Position numbers and translations under genes: made by a program. The notes beneath the pieces were generated by a model. That model had not been told where the DNA came from. It ran no database searches and saw only the letters and a program-made list of their open reading frames with translations. 64,000 bases of DNA from Patiriisocius sp047731265 (GTDB lineage: Bacteria; Bacteroidota; Bacteroidia; Flavobacteriales; Flavobacteriaceae): assembly GCF_047731265.1 (NCBI RefSeq), contig NZ_CP159835.1, positions 3,720,001 through 3,784,000 of the forward strand, given 5' to 3'. Shown here in pieces: positions 9,390 to 19,300 of the stretch (the first letter of the stretch is position 1; each line of letters starts with the position of its first letter).

Positions 9390-10336
9390 TTGAAAAGTAA
9401 AATATCAATTTTTTTTGTTTCCATTTCAATATTTAAAATCTCATTTGGAATTTCAATAAGTTCTGGAGTCATAAAATTATCTTCCTTGTTCCTTTTGTCA
9501 TAGTCACAAATGATTTTAAAATCTTTTACCGAAATGGTATTAAATAAAGAAACAGGAACCGTAAAAGTTAATTTTATTGTCTTTGGAAGTAATTTAATTG
9601 TCCCCTCCATAGGTTGATTAATAACCTCTATAGGAATGCTTATTTCCTTTTGAGAGAATTCTTCAACATCTATAGATACTACAACATTTTTAGATTCAAT
9701 TTTAATTTTTGCGGTGTCTATCTTTTGAAAAGCTAGTGTCGTAGTAATATCGTCTTCAATATTGTTTAAAGAGAGTATTTGTGTTTTAATTATTTGCAGC
9801 GTGTCTATATATTTTTTTGCCCCAGTAACGATTAGTGAGTCTGGCTCCAACTTTGGCCTTCCAACTTGCTGAAAACCATCTTTATATTTAATGTCAGAAC
9901 TTAGTTGAATAGCAATTTTTTTGAAATTAACGGCATCTAATATAATCTCCAATTCTTGAGGCGATGTTTTATTAACGGTTCCTCCACTTTTTATTTGCTT
10001 TTGAATGAGCGGTGAAAGTTCCGTTTCACTAATAAAAACTTTTCTGGATTTAATATCAGCTATTTCAGACACATCAACATTAATTATTGGTCTTTTAAAA
10101 TAAAGATATAGCAATTCAAATTTATTAGCAGAAACTGTGTACGAAATTTTTTTAGGATTATTATCCGAAAAAACTGTTCCTTGAGGAGCATTCGTATACA
10201 AAATAAATGACTGAAATGTCGCTGTATCTTGTTTTGAAAACTTGGTCAAAACCCAAAATACGGTAGCCAAAATCAAGAAAAAGAAAAATGCCTTTAACTT
10301 AGGATTCTTAAAAGGATTAATAAATAATTTAGCCAT
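9386..10336 (-). CDS. YbbR-like domain protein
   Basis: This 316-aa protein has one N-terminal membrane anchor (about residues 14-30, hydrophobic FFFFLILATVFWVL) and then a periplasmic-side region with at least two YbbR-like beta repeats (about 50-130 and 140-225). YbbR repeats are small beta domains of uncertain role; in Firmicutes YbbR regulates the diadenylate cyclase CdaA, but no cyclase gene is adjacent here. In flavobacteria this arrangement next to coaE is common as I recall it. It overlaps coaE by 4 bp and lies 3 bp after the glycosyltransferase gene, so the three genes form one operon. The function is inferred only at family level. Confidence 0.78.
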   Translation of the reverse strand: MAKLFINPFKNPKLKAFFFFLILATVFWVLTKFSKQDTATFQSFILYTNAPQGTVFSDNNPKKISYTVSANKFELLYLYFKRPIINVDVSEIADIKSRKVFISETELSPLIQKQIKSGGTVNKTSPQELEIILDAVNFKKIAIQLSSDIKYKDGFQQVGRPKLEPDSLIVTGAKKYIDTLQIIKTQILSLNNIEDDITTTLAFQKIDTAKIKIESKNVVVSIDVEEFSQKEISIPIEVINQPMEGTIKLLPKTIKLTFTVPVSLFNTISVKDFKIICDYDKRNKEDNFMTPELIEIPNEILNIEMETKKIDILLFK

Positions 10337-10339
10337 ATA

Positions 10340-11341
10340 CTATTTAAAAAAAAGTTGTGGGAATTGTATTTCTGGATCCCTTTTTAAAACACTTATATAC
10401 CAATTTGATTTTAAGAAGCCCCAACCGTATCCAAAAAATTGAACAAATACGGAAACTACCACTAATAAAGAAATCTTTATATTCCCAATTTTATAGAATG
10501 AATGTACTACTAATATGATTAAATACGTGAGCAACGGCAGTAAAAAAAGCCAGGAAAAAATAAATACCAGTAGTATTGATAAAAGGACAAATAAAATAAA
10601 TGACGTGGGGAACCAAAAGGTAAGCTTTGCTGCCCTAGGATGCCATTTTGTAAGTATTGGCCTTACCATCCCAAACTTTTCTACTTGAACCGCAAATTTA
10701 TGTAATGAAATCCTTCGCTTATGAAAAACGGCAGCACTTGGAATAAAAGCTGTTTCAAACCCAACATTCTCTATTCTCAAAGATAGGTCTGGATCCTCTC
10801 CTGGGTGTATTTTTGAAAATCCCTTTGTTGTCTCGAAGGCCTTCTTTGATATTCCCATATTAAAACTACGGGGTTCAAACTTTTGTAATGATTTTTTACT
10901 TCCACGAATTCCACCCGTCGTTAATAACGACGTCATCGTATAGTTAATGGCTTTTTGAAGATTACTAAAACTTTTATGAGCTGTATCTGCTCCACCAAAA
11001 CAATCTACAAAGTGGTTGTTTAAAAATTCGTCCACAACAATAAGATAATCCGGAGGCATAATAACATCACTGTCTAATATTATAAAATAATTTCCTTTAG
11101 CTCGTTTCATTCCATAGTTTCTTGAATCACCAGGACCAGAATTGGCTTTGGTGTAATAAGAAATAGTTAGTTCTTGGTTAAAATCGTTGACTACGCTTTC
11201 AGAGGTTTCAGAGGAACCGTCTTCAACAATAACAATTTCATATCCCTCTTCAAATTCTACGGAAGTAAAACTCTCCAGTAACTCTCTGATTTCATGAGGT
11301 CTATTGTATACAGGGATGATAAAAGAGTAGTTTCGTTTCAT
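10340..11341 (-). CDS. Family 2 glycosyltransferase, membrane anchored
   Basis: This 333-aa protein has an N-terminal GT-A domain: SFIIPVYNRP at the start, EDGSS near residue 45, a DXD-like ILDSDVIMPP near 100, and EDPDLSLR near 200. The C-terminal membrane part (about 255-320) contains two or three hydrophobic segments. A further in-frame ATG at 11395 lies on the terminator hairpin of the upstream gene, so I chose the ATG at 11341, which begins directly at the GT fold. It is followed by ybbR and coaE. A decayed copy of the first 200 bp of this gene is present at about 16.1-16.3 kb. Sugar specificity is not visible. Confidence 0.88.
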   Translation of the reverse strand: MKRNYSFIIPVYNRPHEIRELLESFTSVEFEEGYEIVIVEDGSSETSESVVNDFNQELTISYYTKANSGPGDSRNYGMKRAKGNYFIILDSDVIMPPDYLIVVDEFLNNHFVDCFGGADTAHKSFSNLQKAINYTMTSLLTTGGIRGSKKSLQKFEPRSFNMGISKKAFETTKGFSKIHPGEDPDLSLRIENVGFETAFIPSAAVFHKRRISLHKFAVQVEKFGMVRPILTKWHPRAAKLTFWFPTSFILFVLLSILLVFIFSWLFLLPLLTYLIILVVHSFYKIGNIKISLLVVVSVFVQFFGYGWGFLKSNWYISVLKRDPEIQFPQLFFK

Positions 11342-11360
11342 GGAGATAAAGTTATATAAA

Positions 11361-11392
11361 AAAACCACCTTAGCCGAGGCCAAGGTGGTTTT
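11361..11392 (-). terminator. Hairpin terminator of the 1510-aa surface protein gene
   Basis: An 11-bp perfect inverted repeat (11361-11371 and 11382-11392, core ACCACCTT) has a partly paired 10-nt interior and a T-run on the minus strand. It lies 20 bp after the stop of the surface-protein gene and before the glycosyltransferase start. An imperfect copy follows the second paralogue near 16.32-16.36 kb. Confidence 0.85.
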
Positions 11393-11412
11393 CAAAATAA
11401 ATAAGAAATAAA

Positions 11413-14400
11413 TTAACGCTTAATCACTTTATAACTTCCAGTTACTCCATTAGAGGTAACTTTCATAATATAAGATCCCGTTGAAAATTCACTAATATTT
11501 AACTGTGAACTAGTAGCATTAACCTTTTGAGATAATACCACTTGACCTAACAAGTTATAAATACTCACCGTATCAATGTTATTAGTAGCACTTAAATTAA
11601 GTACATCTGAAGATGGGTTAGGGAAGTATGTAAATCCTTCTACCGCTGCATCGTCTAATCCTAAAACATCTGTTGTAAAGCTAATTATTGGAATAAGTCC
11701 AGATGTTACCATATTATCACAAAGTGATACAATGTACAAGTCGTATGTAGTATTGTTAGTAAGACCTGTAGCCGTTGACATCAACATCATGGTATCCTCT
11801 GCAAATGCCGGTGTATCAGTAGTAGGGTCGTCTCCAGTTGCAAATACCGCTACTCTGTAACCATTAATTGCCTCTGCAACAGCATTCCAACTTATATCCA
11901 CAGACTCTGCCATAACATTACTCAAGTTAATACCAGTAGGTGTTGGACAAGGTGGTGGTGGTACACAAATTACATTTGCAGCCCATCCCCCTTGTGTTAC
12001 AGATCCATCTGAAGTAAATGTAACAAACAAGTTACCTCCAGGTATAGTACTGGCTATTTGACCAATATTTTGAACACCCAATACAGCATCAGACAATTCT
12101 GGAGCAGTAGCATCATCACCATCAAATACTCTTAGGAAATCAAAGTTATCTTCAATTTCAACAAAAGTAAAATCTAATGTTATAATATTATCAGGACTAT
12201 CTGCAACAATTAAAAAAGAAATGTCCTCGTTATTTTGATAAGGATTATCTGTTCCTCCTGTATCAAAAAACTCATTTCCACAAGCAGGCGGTTCTTGTAA
12301 CGTATTAAAAGATACCATATCGGTTAAAGAAAAGCCGTCTGCATCACAATCTGCTTGAATATATGCATCATATGATGTTGTTTGCATTAAACCAGTTGCA
12401 ACAGTCATTGTGGTTCCAGAGGCAACCATTTCTGTATATACGGGAGTAGCCGTCAAAGGATCATCTCCAGCATTAAATACTGAAGCGATATAACCATTAG
12501 AAGCGTTTGCAACCTCATTCCAAGATAAATCTGCAGTTGTAGCTGTTATATTATCAACTATAAATCCTGAAGGACTAGGACATGCGGGTGGTGGGTTACA
12601 CGTTATATCTGCATCCCATCCTGGGTTTGGTACTACCCCACTCGAAAAGAAATCAAATAATAATGACCCATCTGCGGCAGCGGAAGTAAATACTACTGGA
12701 GTATCTCCCATAGCAACTTCAGGAACTTGTTGAAAACCAGTTCCATCTCCAATATCTACCAATAGTATATCAAAACCACCTCCACCGGTGTCAACAAATA
12801 CAAAACTAGCGGTAACTAAGTCCCCAGCATTATCAGGTAATATGTTTACTTGATACGCTTCATTGTTATCAAAATCATTATCGGGTCCTCCAGTGTCATA
12901 AAATTTTCCGCCACAAGCTGGTGGTGCTATTAAAGTAGTAAAATCTACAGGATTAACTGAGGATAAACCGCTGGCACCACAATCTGAAGTAACATATAAA
13001 TCATAACTTGTTGACGCCATAAGACCTGTTGCCGTAGTCATCGTTGTGCCTGCAGCTAAAATTTCATTATACACAGGGGTAGCTGTCATAGGATCCGCAC
13101 CATCTGCAAATACATCTACAATATAACCATTTGTTGCCGCTGCTTGGGCATCCCAAGATATTGCAGCATCTGTTAATGTAGGTGTAACCACAATATTGAT
13201 TACCTCAGGACACGTTGGTGGTGGACAGAATTGTAAAGAAAAAGCTTGAACGGATCCTGTATCACCGCCTGCATCATCACAAACTTTTAGCTGCCAATCT
13301 CCATTAATCTCTTCTCCGTTAAAAGCCACGGCAAAAGAACCTCCTTCTGCTGCATAAGGACCTGTTCCAAATGGAGCAGTAGCAGCTGTGATATCAGCGC
13401 CACCGTCAGAAAACTGTGTCATATTATATCCGTCGTCAGTTCCGCCACCATTATCATCAGATAAAAGCAACTCAGTCCCTAAGGGAGAAACTAAAAATAA
13501 ATCTAAATCTGCAGAGAAAGTATGAAGAATATCTATTTGAGCAAAATCAAGTACAACATCGGTTCCTATTATTCCAGATTCCGCTATAGTAACTGGAACA
13601 AGGTTTGGAGCGACTGCACAATCTGCCGTAACATTACCAGCACCATCAATGTCTAGTGGAACCGCAGTAGCTGCAGTTTCCATGCACGTTGGTGGTGGAG
13701 CATTACTACAAATTGTCAATGAAAATGCTAGTACTGTTCCAGTATCACCAGCAGCACCATCACAAACTTGTAATTGCCAATCTCCATTTATCTCTTCTCC
13801 AGCAAATGCTGTTGCAAAGGCTCCGCCTTCAGCCGCAAAAGGTGCTGTATTATAAGGAGCCGTAGCCATTGTTATATCTGCTCCACCATCCATAAAAATG
13901 GTGTTGTTATAAGCATCATCATCATTACCACCTAATTCATTTGCTAATAAGAGCGAAGCTCCAGAAGGCGAAACAAGTGTTAATTGTAAATCTGCTGACC
14001 ACGTGTGGGCAATATCTACGGTTACATTATCAATATTTGCACCGGTTCCAATCAAACCACTTTCTGCAACCGTTACGGGCACTAAATTAGGAGCTACAGC
14101 ACAATCGGCTGTTTGTGTTTCTGTACCATCAATATCAAAAGGTACTACTGTTGCTGTAGAAGTAACACACGCCGGTGGTGGTGGTACATCATCACTACAA
14201 ATTGTCAATGAAAATGCTAGTACTGTTCCAGTATCACCAGCAGCACCATCACAAACTTGTAATTGCCAATCTCCATTTACTTCTTCTCCAGCAAATGCCG
14301 TTGCAAAGGCTCCGCCTTCAGCCGCAAAAGGTGCTGCATTATAAGGAGCCGTAGCCATTGTTATATCTGCTCCACCATCCATAAAAATGGTGTTGTTATA

Positions 14401-15945
14401 AGCATCATCATCATTACCACCTAATTCATTTGCCAATAAGAGCGAAGCTCCAGAAGGCGAAACAAGTGTTAATTGTAAATCTGCTGACCACGTGTGGGCA
14501 ATATCTACAGTTACATTGTCAATATTTACTCCGGTTCCAATCAAACCACTTTCTGTAACCGTTACGGGTACTAAGTTAGGTGCTACAGCACAATCGGCTG
14601 TTTGTGTTTCTGTACCATCAATATCAAAAGGCGCTGCTGTTGAAGCATATATATTACAGTCTGTTGGTGGTGGTGGTGGTGTTTGAGCTGTTTGAATATC
14701 ATCATAATAATATGTACTACCGTCACCGGCTAAGCCAACAATAAACTCAAAGAAAACCACTACACGAACAAAATCTGTCCCTCCAGTCATTCCTGTAAAA
14801 TCATAGGTAAGGGTTTCCCAGCCATTCATAACAGCAGTATTAACGTCCATCTCTATGCCTACTGAATTGTCTGCATTTTCTAAACGCATTCTTACAGGGA
14901 TATTATCTTTTGGAGACCACGATTTCATAGAAACCATCTCTGTTGTAGAGAAATCTATAGGGGTATCTAAATTAAGTGCAGTTCCTGCAAAAAATTGTGC
15001 ACCCGCTGTTTTCGTAGTTCTCATAACAGTTGCGCTTGGATTGCCCGTCATATCAGGATTCGCTTCAACAACAGAATCTGCACCTTCAAAGCCAACAAAA
15101 TCATAAGATCCTGCTGGAAGTTCAAAGTCTACTGGCAAGGCTACTAACCCACCGCCGGCTTCTTCTCCAACAACGTTCATCACCAGATGAAAGTCTGGAA
15201 AACCAATAGCTGTCCCATTCGTAGGATTCGTTATACCACAAGCATCAGCTAATATCCAACTTACCCCTGTTTGTCCTATATCATTAGAACCAATACGCCA
15301 GGCAGAACCATCGGCTTGTACAAACTCAAACACCATGACAGCACCTGCCGGTATCGTCGCAGTAACAGGAACACTAACTACTGTTCCCAAATCTGCAGGA
15401 GTACTGGTATAGGTAGCAGTTCCTTCAAGAACCAAAGTTCCTCCTGGGAAAGCTACACCGGTAGAAGACCAAATATTTACTGTAACCACTACAGGATCGG
15501 TAGCTTCTTGAACACCAAATTCAGCAGCTGTAACATTAAAATCTCCAGCAATACCAAAATCATTCGCAAGGTCAAAATCCCTGAAATAATGGTTTTCTGC
15601 ATTTACACCAGCAGTACCACAAGCCACAGAACCTATTCCGATGGTTTGTGAAGCACTATGCGTAATGGTAACTGGAACACGATTTTGGTTAGCAATAGGT
15701 GTTGATAACCTAGTAGCCGTACCCGCAACATTATCCCAGTTACTAGGAACAATAAGTCCAGAGTTGTCTTGATTAAACGCATAGTTCGAAGTGGTAATGC
15801 CACTGCGCACTGATGTTGTTTGTGTTTGTGCCACCCTAGAAATATTTGAATCCGGGTTAACTTGATTTACTTGGGCATAAGATTGATGGGAAAAACCACA
15901 ACAAACTAAAACCCACGCCAAAATAATAAACGTAGTTTTTTTCAT
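11413..15945 (-). CDS. Giant T9SS surface protein with P-domains, FN3-like and CUB-like modules (paralogue A)
   Basis: This 1510-aa secreted protein has a signal peptide (1-25, ending SYAQ). By position it contains an N-terminal beta region (about 60-260) and a galactose-binding-like domain (about 265-415) followed by a PPPPP linker. Three proprotein-convertase P-domains (about 428-585, 588-748, 753-910) are marked by HTWSADL or HTFSADL, LVSP and NGDWQL. FN3-like modules at about 911-1005, 1120-1215 and 1330-1423 alternate with CUB-like modules (ACGGKFYDTGG at about 1010, ACGNEFFDTGG at about 1220). A type A T9SS sorting domain (about 1437-1510, FTYFPNPSSD to YKVIKR) ends it. No catalytic domain is recognised, so an adhesive or structural surface role is inferred. 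P-domains 1 and 2 are nearly identical in DNA. Paralogue B lies directly upstream. Confidence 0.9.
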   Translation of the reverse strand: MKKTTFIILAWVLVCCGFSHQSYAQVNQVNPDSNISRVAQTQTTSVRSGITTSNYAFNQDNSGLIVPSNWDNVAGTATRLSTPIANQNRVPVTITHSASQTIGIGSVACGTAGVNAENHYFRDFDLANDFGIAGDFNVTAAEFGVQEATDPVVVTVNIWSSTGVAFPGGTLVLEGTATYTSTPADLGTVVSVPVTATIPAGAVMVFEFVQADGSAWRIGSNDIGQTGVSWILADACGITNPTNGTAIGFPDFHLVMNVVGEEAGGGLVALPVDFELPAGSYDFVGFEGADSVVEANPDMTGNPSATVMRTTKTAGAQFFAGTALNLDTPIDFSTTEMVSMKSWSPKDNIPVRMRLENADNSVGIEMDVNTAVMNGWETLTYDFTGMTGGTDFVRVVVFFEFIVGLAGDGSTYYYDDIQTAQTPPPPPTDCNIYASTAAPFDIDGTETQTADCAVAPNLVPVTVTESGLIGTGVNIDNVTVDIAHTWSADLQLTLVSPSGASLLLANELGGNDDDAYNNTIFMDGGADITMATAPYNAAPFAAEGGAFATAFAGEEVNGDWQLQVCDGAAGDTGTVLAFSLTICSDDVPPPPACVTSTATVVPFDIDGTETQTADCAVAPNLVPVTVAESGLIGTGANIDNVTVDIAHTWSADLQLTLVSPSGASLLLANELGGNDDDAYNNTIFMDGGADITMATAPYNTAPFAAEGGAFATAFAGEEINGDWQLQVCDGAAGDTGTVLAFSLTICSNAPPPTCMETAATAVPLDIDGAGNVTADCAVAPNLVPVTIAESGIIGTDVVLDFAQIDILHTFSADLDLFLVSPLGTELLLSDDNGGGTDDGYNMTQFSDGGADITAATAPFGTGPYAAEGGSFAVAFNGEEINGDWQLKVCDDAGGDTGSVQAFSLQFCPPPTCPEVINIVVTPTLTDAAISWDAQAAATNGYIVDVFADGADPMTATPVYNEILAAGTTMTTATGLMASTSYDLYVTSDCGASGLSSVNPVDFTTLIAPPACGGKFYDTGGPDNDFDNNEAYQVNILPDNAGDLVTASFVFVDTGGGGFDILLVDIGDGTGFQQVPEVAMGDTPVVFTSAAADGSLLFDFFSSGVVPNPGWDADITCNPPPACPSPSGFIVDNITATTADLSWNEVANASNGYIASVFNAGDDPLTATPVYTEMVASGTTMTVATGLMQTTSYDAYIQADCDADGFSLTDMVSFNTLQEPPACGNEFFDTGGTDNPYQNNEDISFLIVADSPDNIITLDFTFVEIEDNFDFLRVFDGDDATAPELSDAVLGVQNIGQIASTIPGGNLFVTFTSDGSVTQGGWAANVICVPPPPCPTPTGINLSNVMAESVDISWNAVAEAINGYRVAVFATGDDPTTDTPAFAEDTMMLMSTATGLTNNTTYDLYIVSLCDNMVTSGLIPIISFTTDVLGLDDAAVEGFTYFPNPSSDVLNLSATNNIDTVSIYNLLGQVVLSQKVNATSSQLNISEFSTGSYIMKVTSNGVTGSYKVIKR
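13706..14683 (-). repeat. Two 489-bp tandem P-domain repeats in paralogue A
   Basis: The sequence starting CTACAAATTGTCAATG recurs at 13706 and 14195, a spacing of 489 bp (163 codons, in frame). The units are almost identical and differ by scattered, mostly silent changes. Each encodes one P-domain plus its proline linker. Confidence 0.9.
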
Positions 15946-16095
15946 AATAAATTATAAATTAGTTAATACTTGCTTAAAGATATTGAAAATATCTTAAAAG
16001 ACAAATATTATTCGACGAGTAACATATTTATCCGAGAGCCGTATAATATGATTAAAAAATTACTGTCAATATGCTTTTATTAAGTCTCTCTTTTT
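15946..16095 (-). promoter_or_regulatory. Upstream region of paralogue A, homologous to that of paralogue B
   Basis: The leader next to the start (AT-rich, ATAAATTATAAATT) is shared with the region upstream of paralogue B (21177 onward), so the promoter was duplicated with the gene. A small perfect hairpin (15977-15984 with 15988-15995) is present here but broken in the other copy. No clear TAnnTTTG element was found, so the promoter is inferred from position only. Confidence 0.4.
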
Positions 16096-16313
16096 TGTAA
16101 GGATTGGCTTTGGTATAATAAGAAATCATTAGTTCTTGGCTAAAATGGTTGATTACGCTTTTCGAAGTTTCTGAAGAACCATCTTCAAGAGTTGCAACCA
16201 CGTGCCTTTCTTTAAATATCACAGAAGTGAAACTATGGAGTAACTATATGATTTAAAAACATCTAATGTAAGTAGGGATGATAAAAGAGTAGTTTCGTTT
16301 CACGGAGATTAAA
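16096..16313 (-). pseudogene. Decayed 5' fragment of the family 2 glycosyltransferase gene
   Basis: This stretch aligns base by base with the first part of the intact glycosyltransferase gene (about 11136-11341), for example GGGATGATAAAAGAGTAG followed by TTTCGTTTCA. The start codon is changed (CAT to CAC on the plus strand), and there are insertions, deletions and stops. It lies downstream of paralogue B just as the intact gene lies downstream of paralogue A. It therefore marks how far the tandem duplication extended. No function is expected. Confidence 0.85.
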
Positions 16314-16318
16314 GTCAT

Positions 16319-16357
16319 AAAAAAACCACCTTAGCTAAAGCCAAGATGGTTTTTTAA
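16319..16357 (-). terminator. Imperfect hairpin terminator of paralogue B
   Basis: This is the counterpart of the hairpin at 11361-11392: AAACCACCTTAGC pairs imperfectly with GCCAAGATGGTTT, and a T-run follows on the minus strand. It lies 17 bp after the stop codon. Base changes weaken the stem compared with the other copy. Confidence 0.65.
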
Positions 16358-16373
16358 ATAAATGTGAGAAAAA

Positions 16374-19300
16374 TTAACGTTTAATCACCGTATAGCTTCC
16401 AGTTACTCCATTAGAGGTTACTTTCATAACATAAGATCCTGTTGCAAATTCACTAATATTTAATTGTGAACGAGTAGCATCAATCTTTTGAGATAATACC
16501 AATTGTCCTAGTAAGTTATAGATACTTACACTGTCGATGTTGTTAGTAGCACCCACATTAAGTACATCTAAAGCTGGGTTAGGGAAATATGTAAACCCAT
16601 CCACAGCAGTATCTTCTAATCCTAGAACAGGTACACAAGAAACATCAAGCACATAATTACCGGTTGCTCCGCCAAAACCGTGCACAAGGATATAGTAAGT
16701 AGAAGTACCGTCACTTTCCCAAGAAATAGAGGATTGAACACCACAGTCATCATCGTTACCGTCTACGCAAACAAGTGCAGCACAGTCTCCTTCAAAAACT
16801 GAAATTTTACTATCATAACCTGTTCCGTTACATAATGTAGCAGTTACAGTTGCTGTGAGGCCACTACTGTCTGTAAACGCGTACCAAACACCTGGTGCTG
16901 TAATCGTAGCACCACATTCTGCACCAGCAACACCGTCATCTGGAGTTGCGCCTGTTGTTGTACCTGAAGCTGAACCTCCACAATTAATTGCAATTGCATC
17001 TTCACAAAGATCATTTTCAACCGTTGAAGTAAATGTAAGATCTACTTCTATAGAAGTACCATCTGCATCGCAATCTGCTCGCAGATATGCATCGTAGGAT
17101 GTAACTCCTATTAAACCCATAATAGTTATAGATGTCATTCCAGCTACTATAATCTCATCGGCCACTGGAGTATCCATTGTAGGGTCATCACCTTCATTAA
17201 ATACTCTTAATATATAGCCATTACTAGCTTCAGCTACTGCATCCCAAGAAAAATCTGCACTTGAAGAGGTAATACCATCTACCATAAAACCGGTAGGACT
17301 AGGGCAAGCGGGAGGTGGATTACATGTTATGTCTGCATCCCATCCTGGATTAGGCACAATACCACTAGAGAAAAAGTCAAATAGTAAAGCACCGTCTGCC
17401 GCTATTGATGTAAACACCAATGGATCATCTCCTGCAGAAACGTCAACTTCAGGTACTTGTACAAATACACCATCTCCAATATCTACCAATAGCATATCAA
17501 ATCCACCACCACCAGTATTCACTAACTGAAATGTCGCTACAACTAAATCACCTGGATTATCAGGCAAGATGTTTACTTGATATGCTTCATCGTTATCAAA
17601 ATCATTATCTGGCCCTCCGGTGTCATAAAATTTTCCGCCACAGGCTGGTGGCGCTATTAAAGTAGTAAAATCTACAGGATTAACTGCGGATAAACCGTTG
17701 GCGCCACAATCTGAAGTAACATATAAATCATAACTTGTTGACGCCATAAGACCTGTCGCCGCAGTCATCGTTGTACCTGCTGCTAAAATTTCATTATACA
17801 CTGGGGTAGCTATCATAGGATCAGCACCATCTGCAAATACATCTACAATATAACCATTTGTTGCCGCTGCTTGGGCATCCCAAGATATTGCAGCATCTGT
17901 TAATGTAGGTATAACCACAATATTGATTACCTCAGGACAGGCTGGTGGTGGACAGAATTGTATTGAGAATGCTAACACTTGGCCTGTATCTCCGCCAACT
18001 GTATCACAAATTTGTAGTTGCCAGTCTCCTGTAATGTCTACACCAGCAAAAGCTGCAACAAAAGTTCCACCTTCAGGTGTATAAGGCCCTGCATTGTATG
18101 GTGCTGTAGCATCCGTTATGGTTTCTCCATCATCTTGAAAAACAGTTCCTACATATGCATCATCATCGTTACCACCAAGATTGTCAGCTAATACTAATGA
18201 AGTACCATCTGGAGCAATAAGGGTTAACTCTAAATCTGCAGACCAAGTATGGGTAATGTCCATAGATACACTTTGGATATCATATTCCATACCTATCGTA
18301 CCTGTTTCTGTAACGGGAGCATTAACTAAGTTTGGAGCTGCAACACAATCGGCTGTGGTAGTTTCTACACCATCTATATCTAAAGGCAAATCTACACCAA
18401 GTGCATCAAAACACATTCCTGGAGGAGGCGGTGGTCCATCATCACTACAAATTGTCAATGAAAATGCTAGTACTGTTCCAGTATCACCAGCAGCACCATC
18501 ACAAACTTGTAATTGCCAATCTCCATTTACTTCTTCTCCAGCAAATGCCGTTGCAAAGGCTCCGCCTTCAGCCGCAAAAGGTGCTGCATTATAAGGAGCC
18601 GTAGCCATTGTTATATCTGCTCCACCATCCATAAAAATGGTGTTGTTATAAGCATCATCATCATTACCACCTAATTCATTTGCTAATAAGAGCGAAGCTC
18701 CAGAAGGCGAAACAAGTGTTAATTGTAAATCTGCTGACCACGTGTGGGCAATATCTACGGTTACATTGTCAATATTTGCACCGGTTCCAATCAAACCACT
18801 TTCTGCAACCGTTACGGGCACTAAATTAGGAGCTACAGCACAATCGGCTGTTTGTGTTTCTGTACCATCAATATCAAAAGGTACTACTGTTGCTGTAGAA
18901 GTAACACACGCCGGTGGTGGTGGTACATCATCACTACAAATTGTCAATGAAAATGCTAGTACTGTTCCAGTATCACCAGCAGCACCATCACAAACTTGTA
19001 ATTGCCAATCTCCATTTACTTCTTCTCCAGCAAATGCCGTTGCAAAGGCTCCGCCTTCAGCCGCAAAAGGTGCTGCATTATAAGGAGCCGTAGCCATTGT
19101 TATATCTGCTCCACCATCCATAAAAATGGTGTTGTTATAAGCATCATCATCATTACCACCTAATTCATTTGCCAATAAGAGCGAAGCTCCAGAAGGCGAA
19201 ACAAGTGTTAATTGTAAATCTGCTGACCACGTGTGGGCAATATCTACAGTTACATTGTCAATATTTACTCCGGTTCCAATCAAACCACTTTCTGTAACCG

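Noticed and set aside
11342..11395. Upstream ATG at 11395 as the start of the glycosyltransferase
   Set aside because: It lies on the terminator hairpin of the preceding gene, and the extra 18 residues are not part of the GT-A fold.
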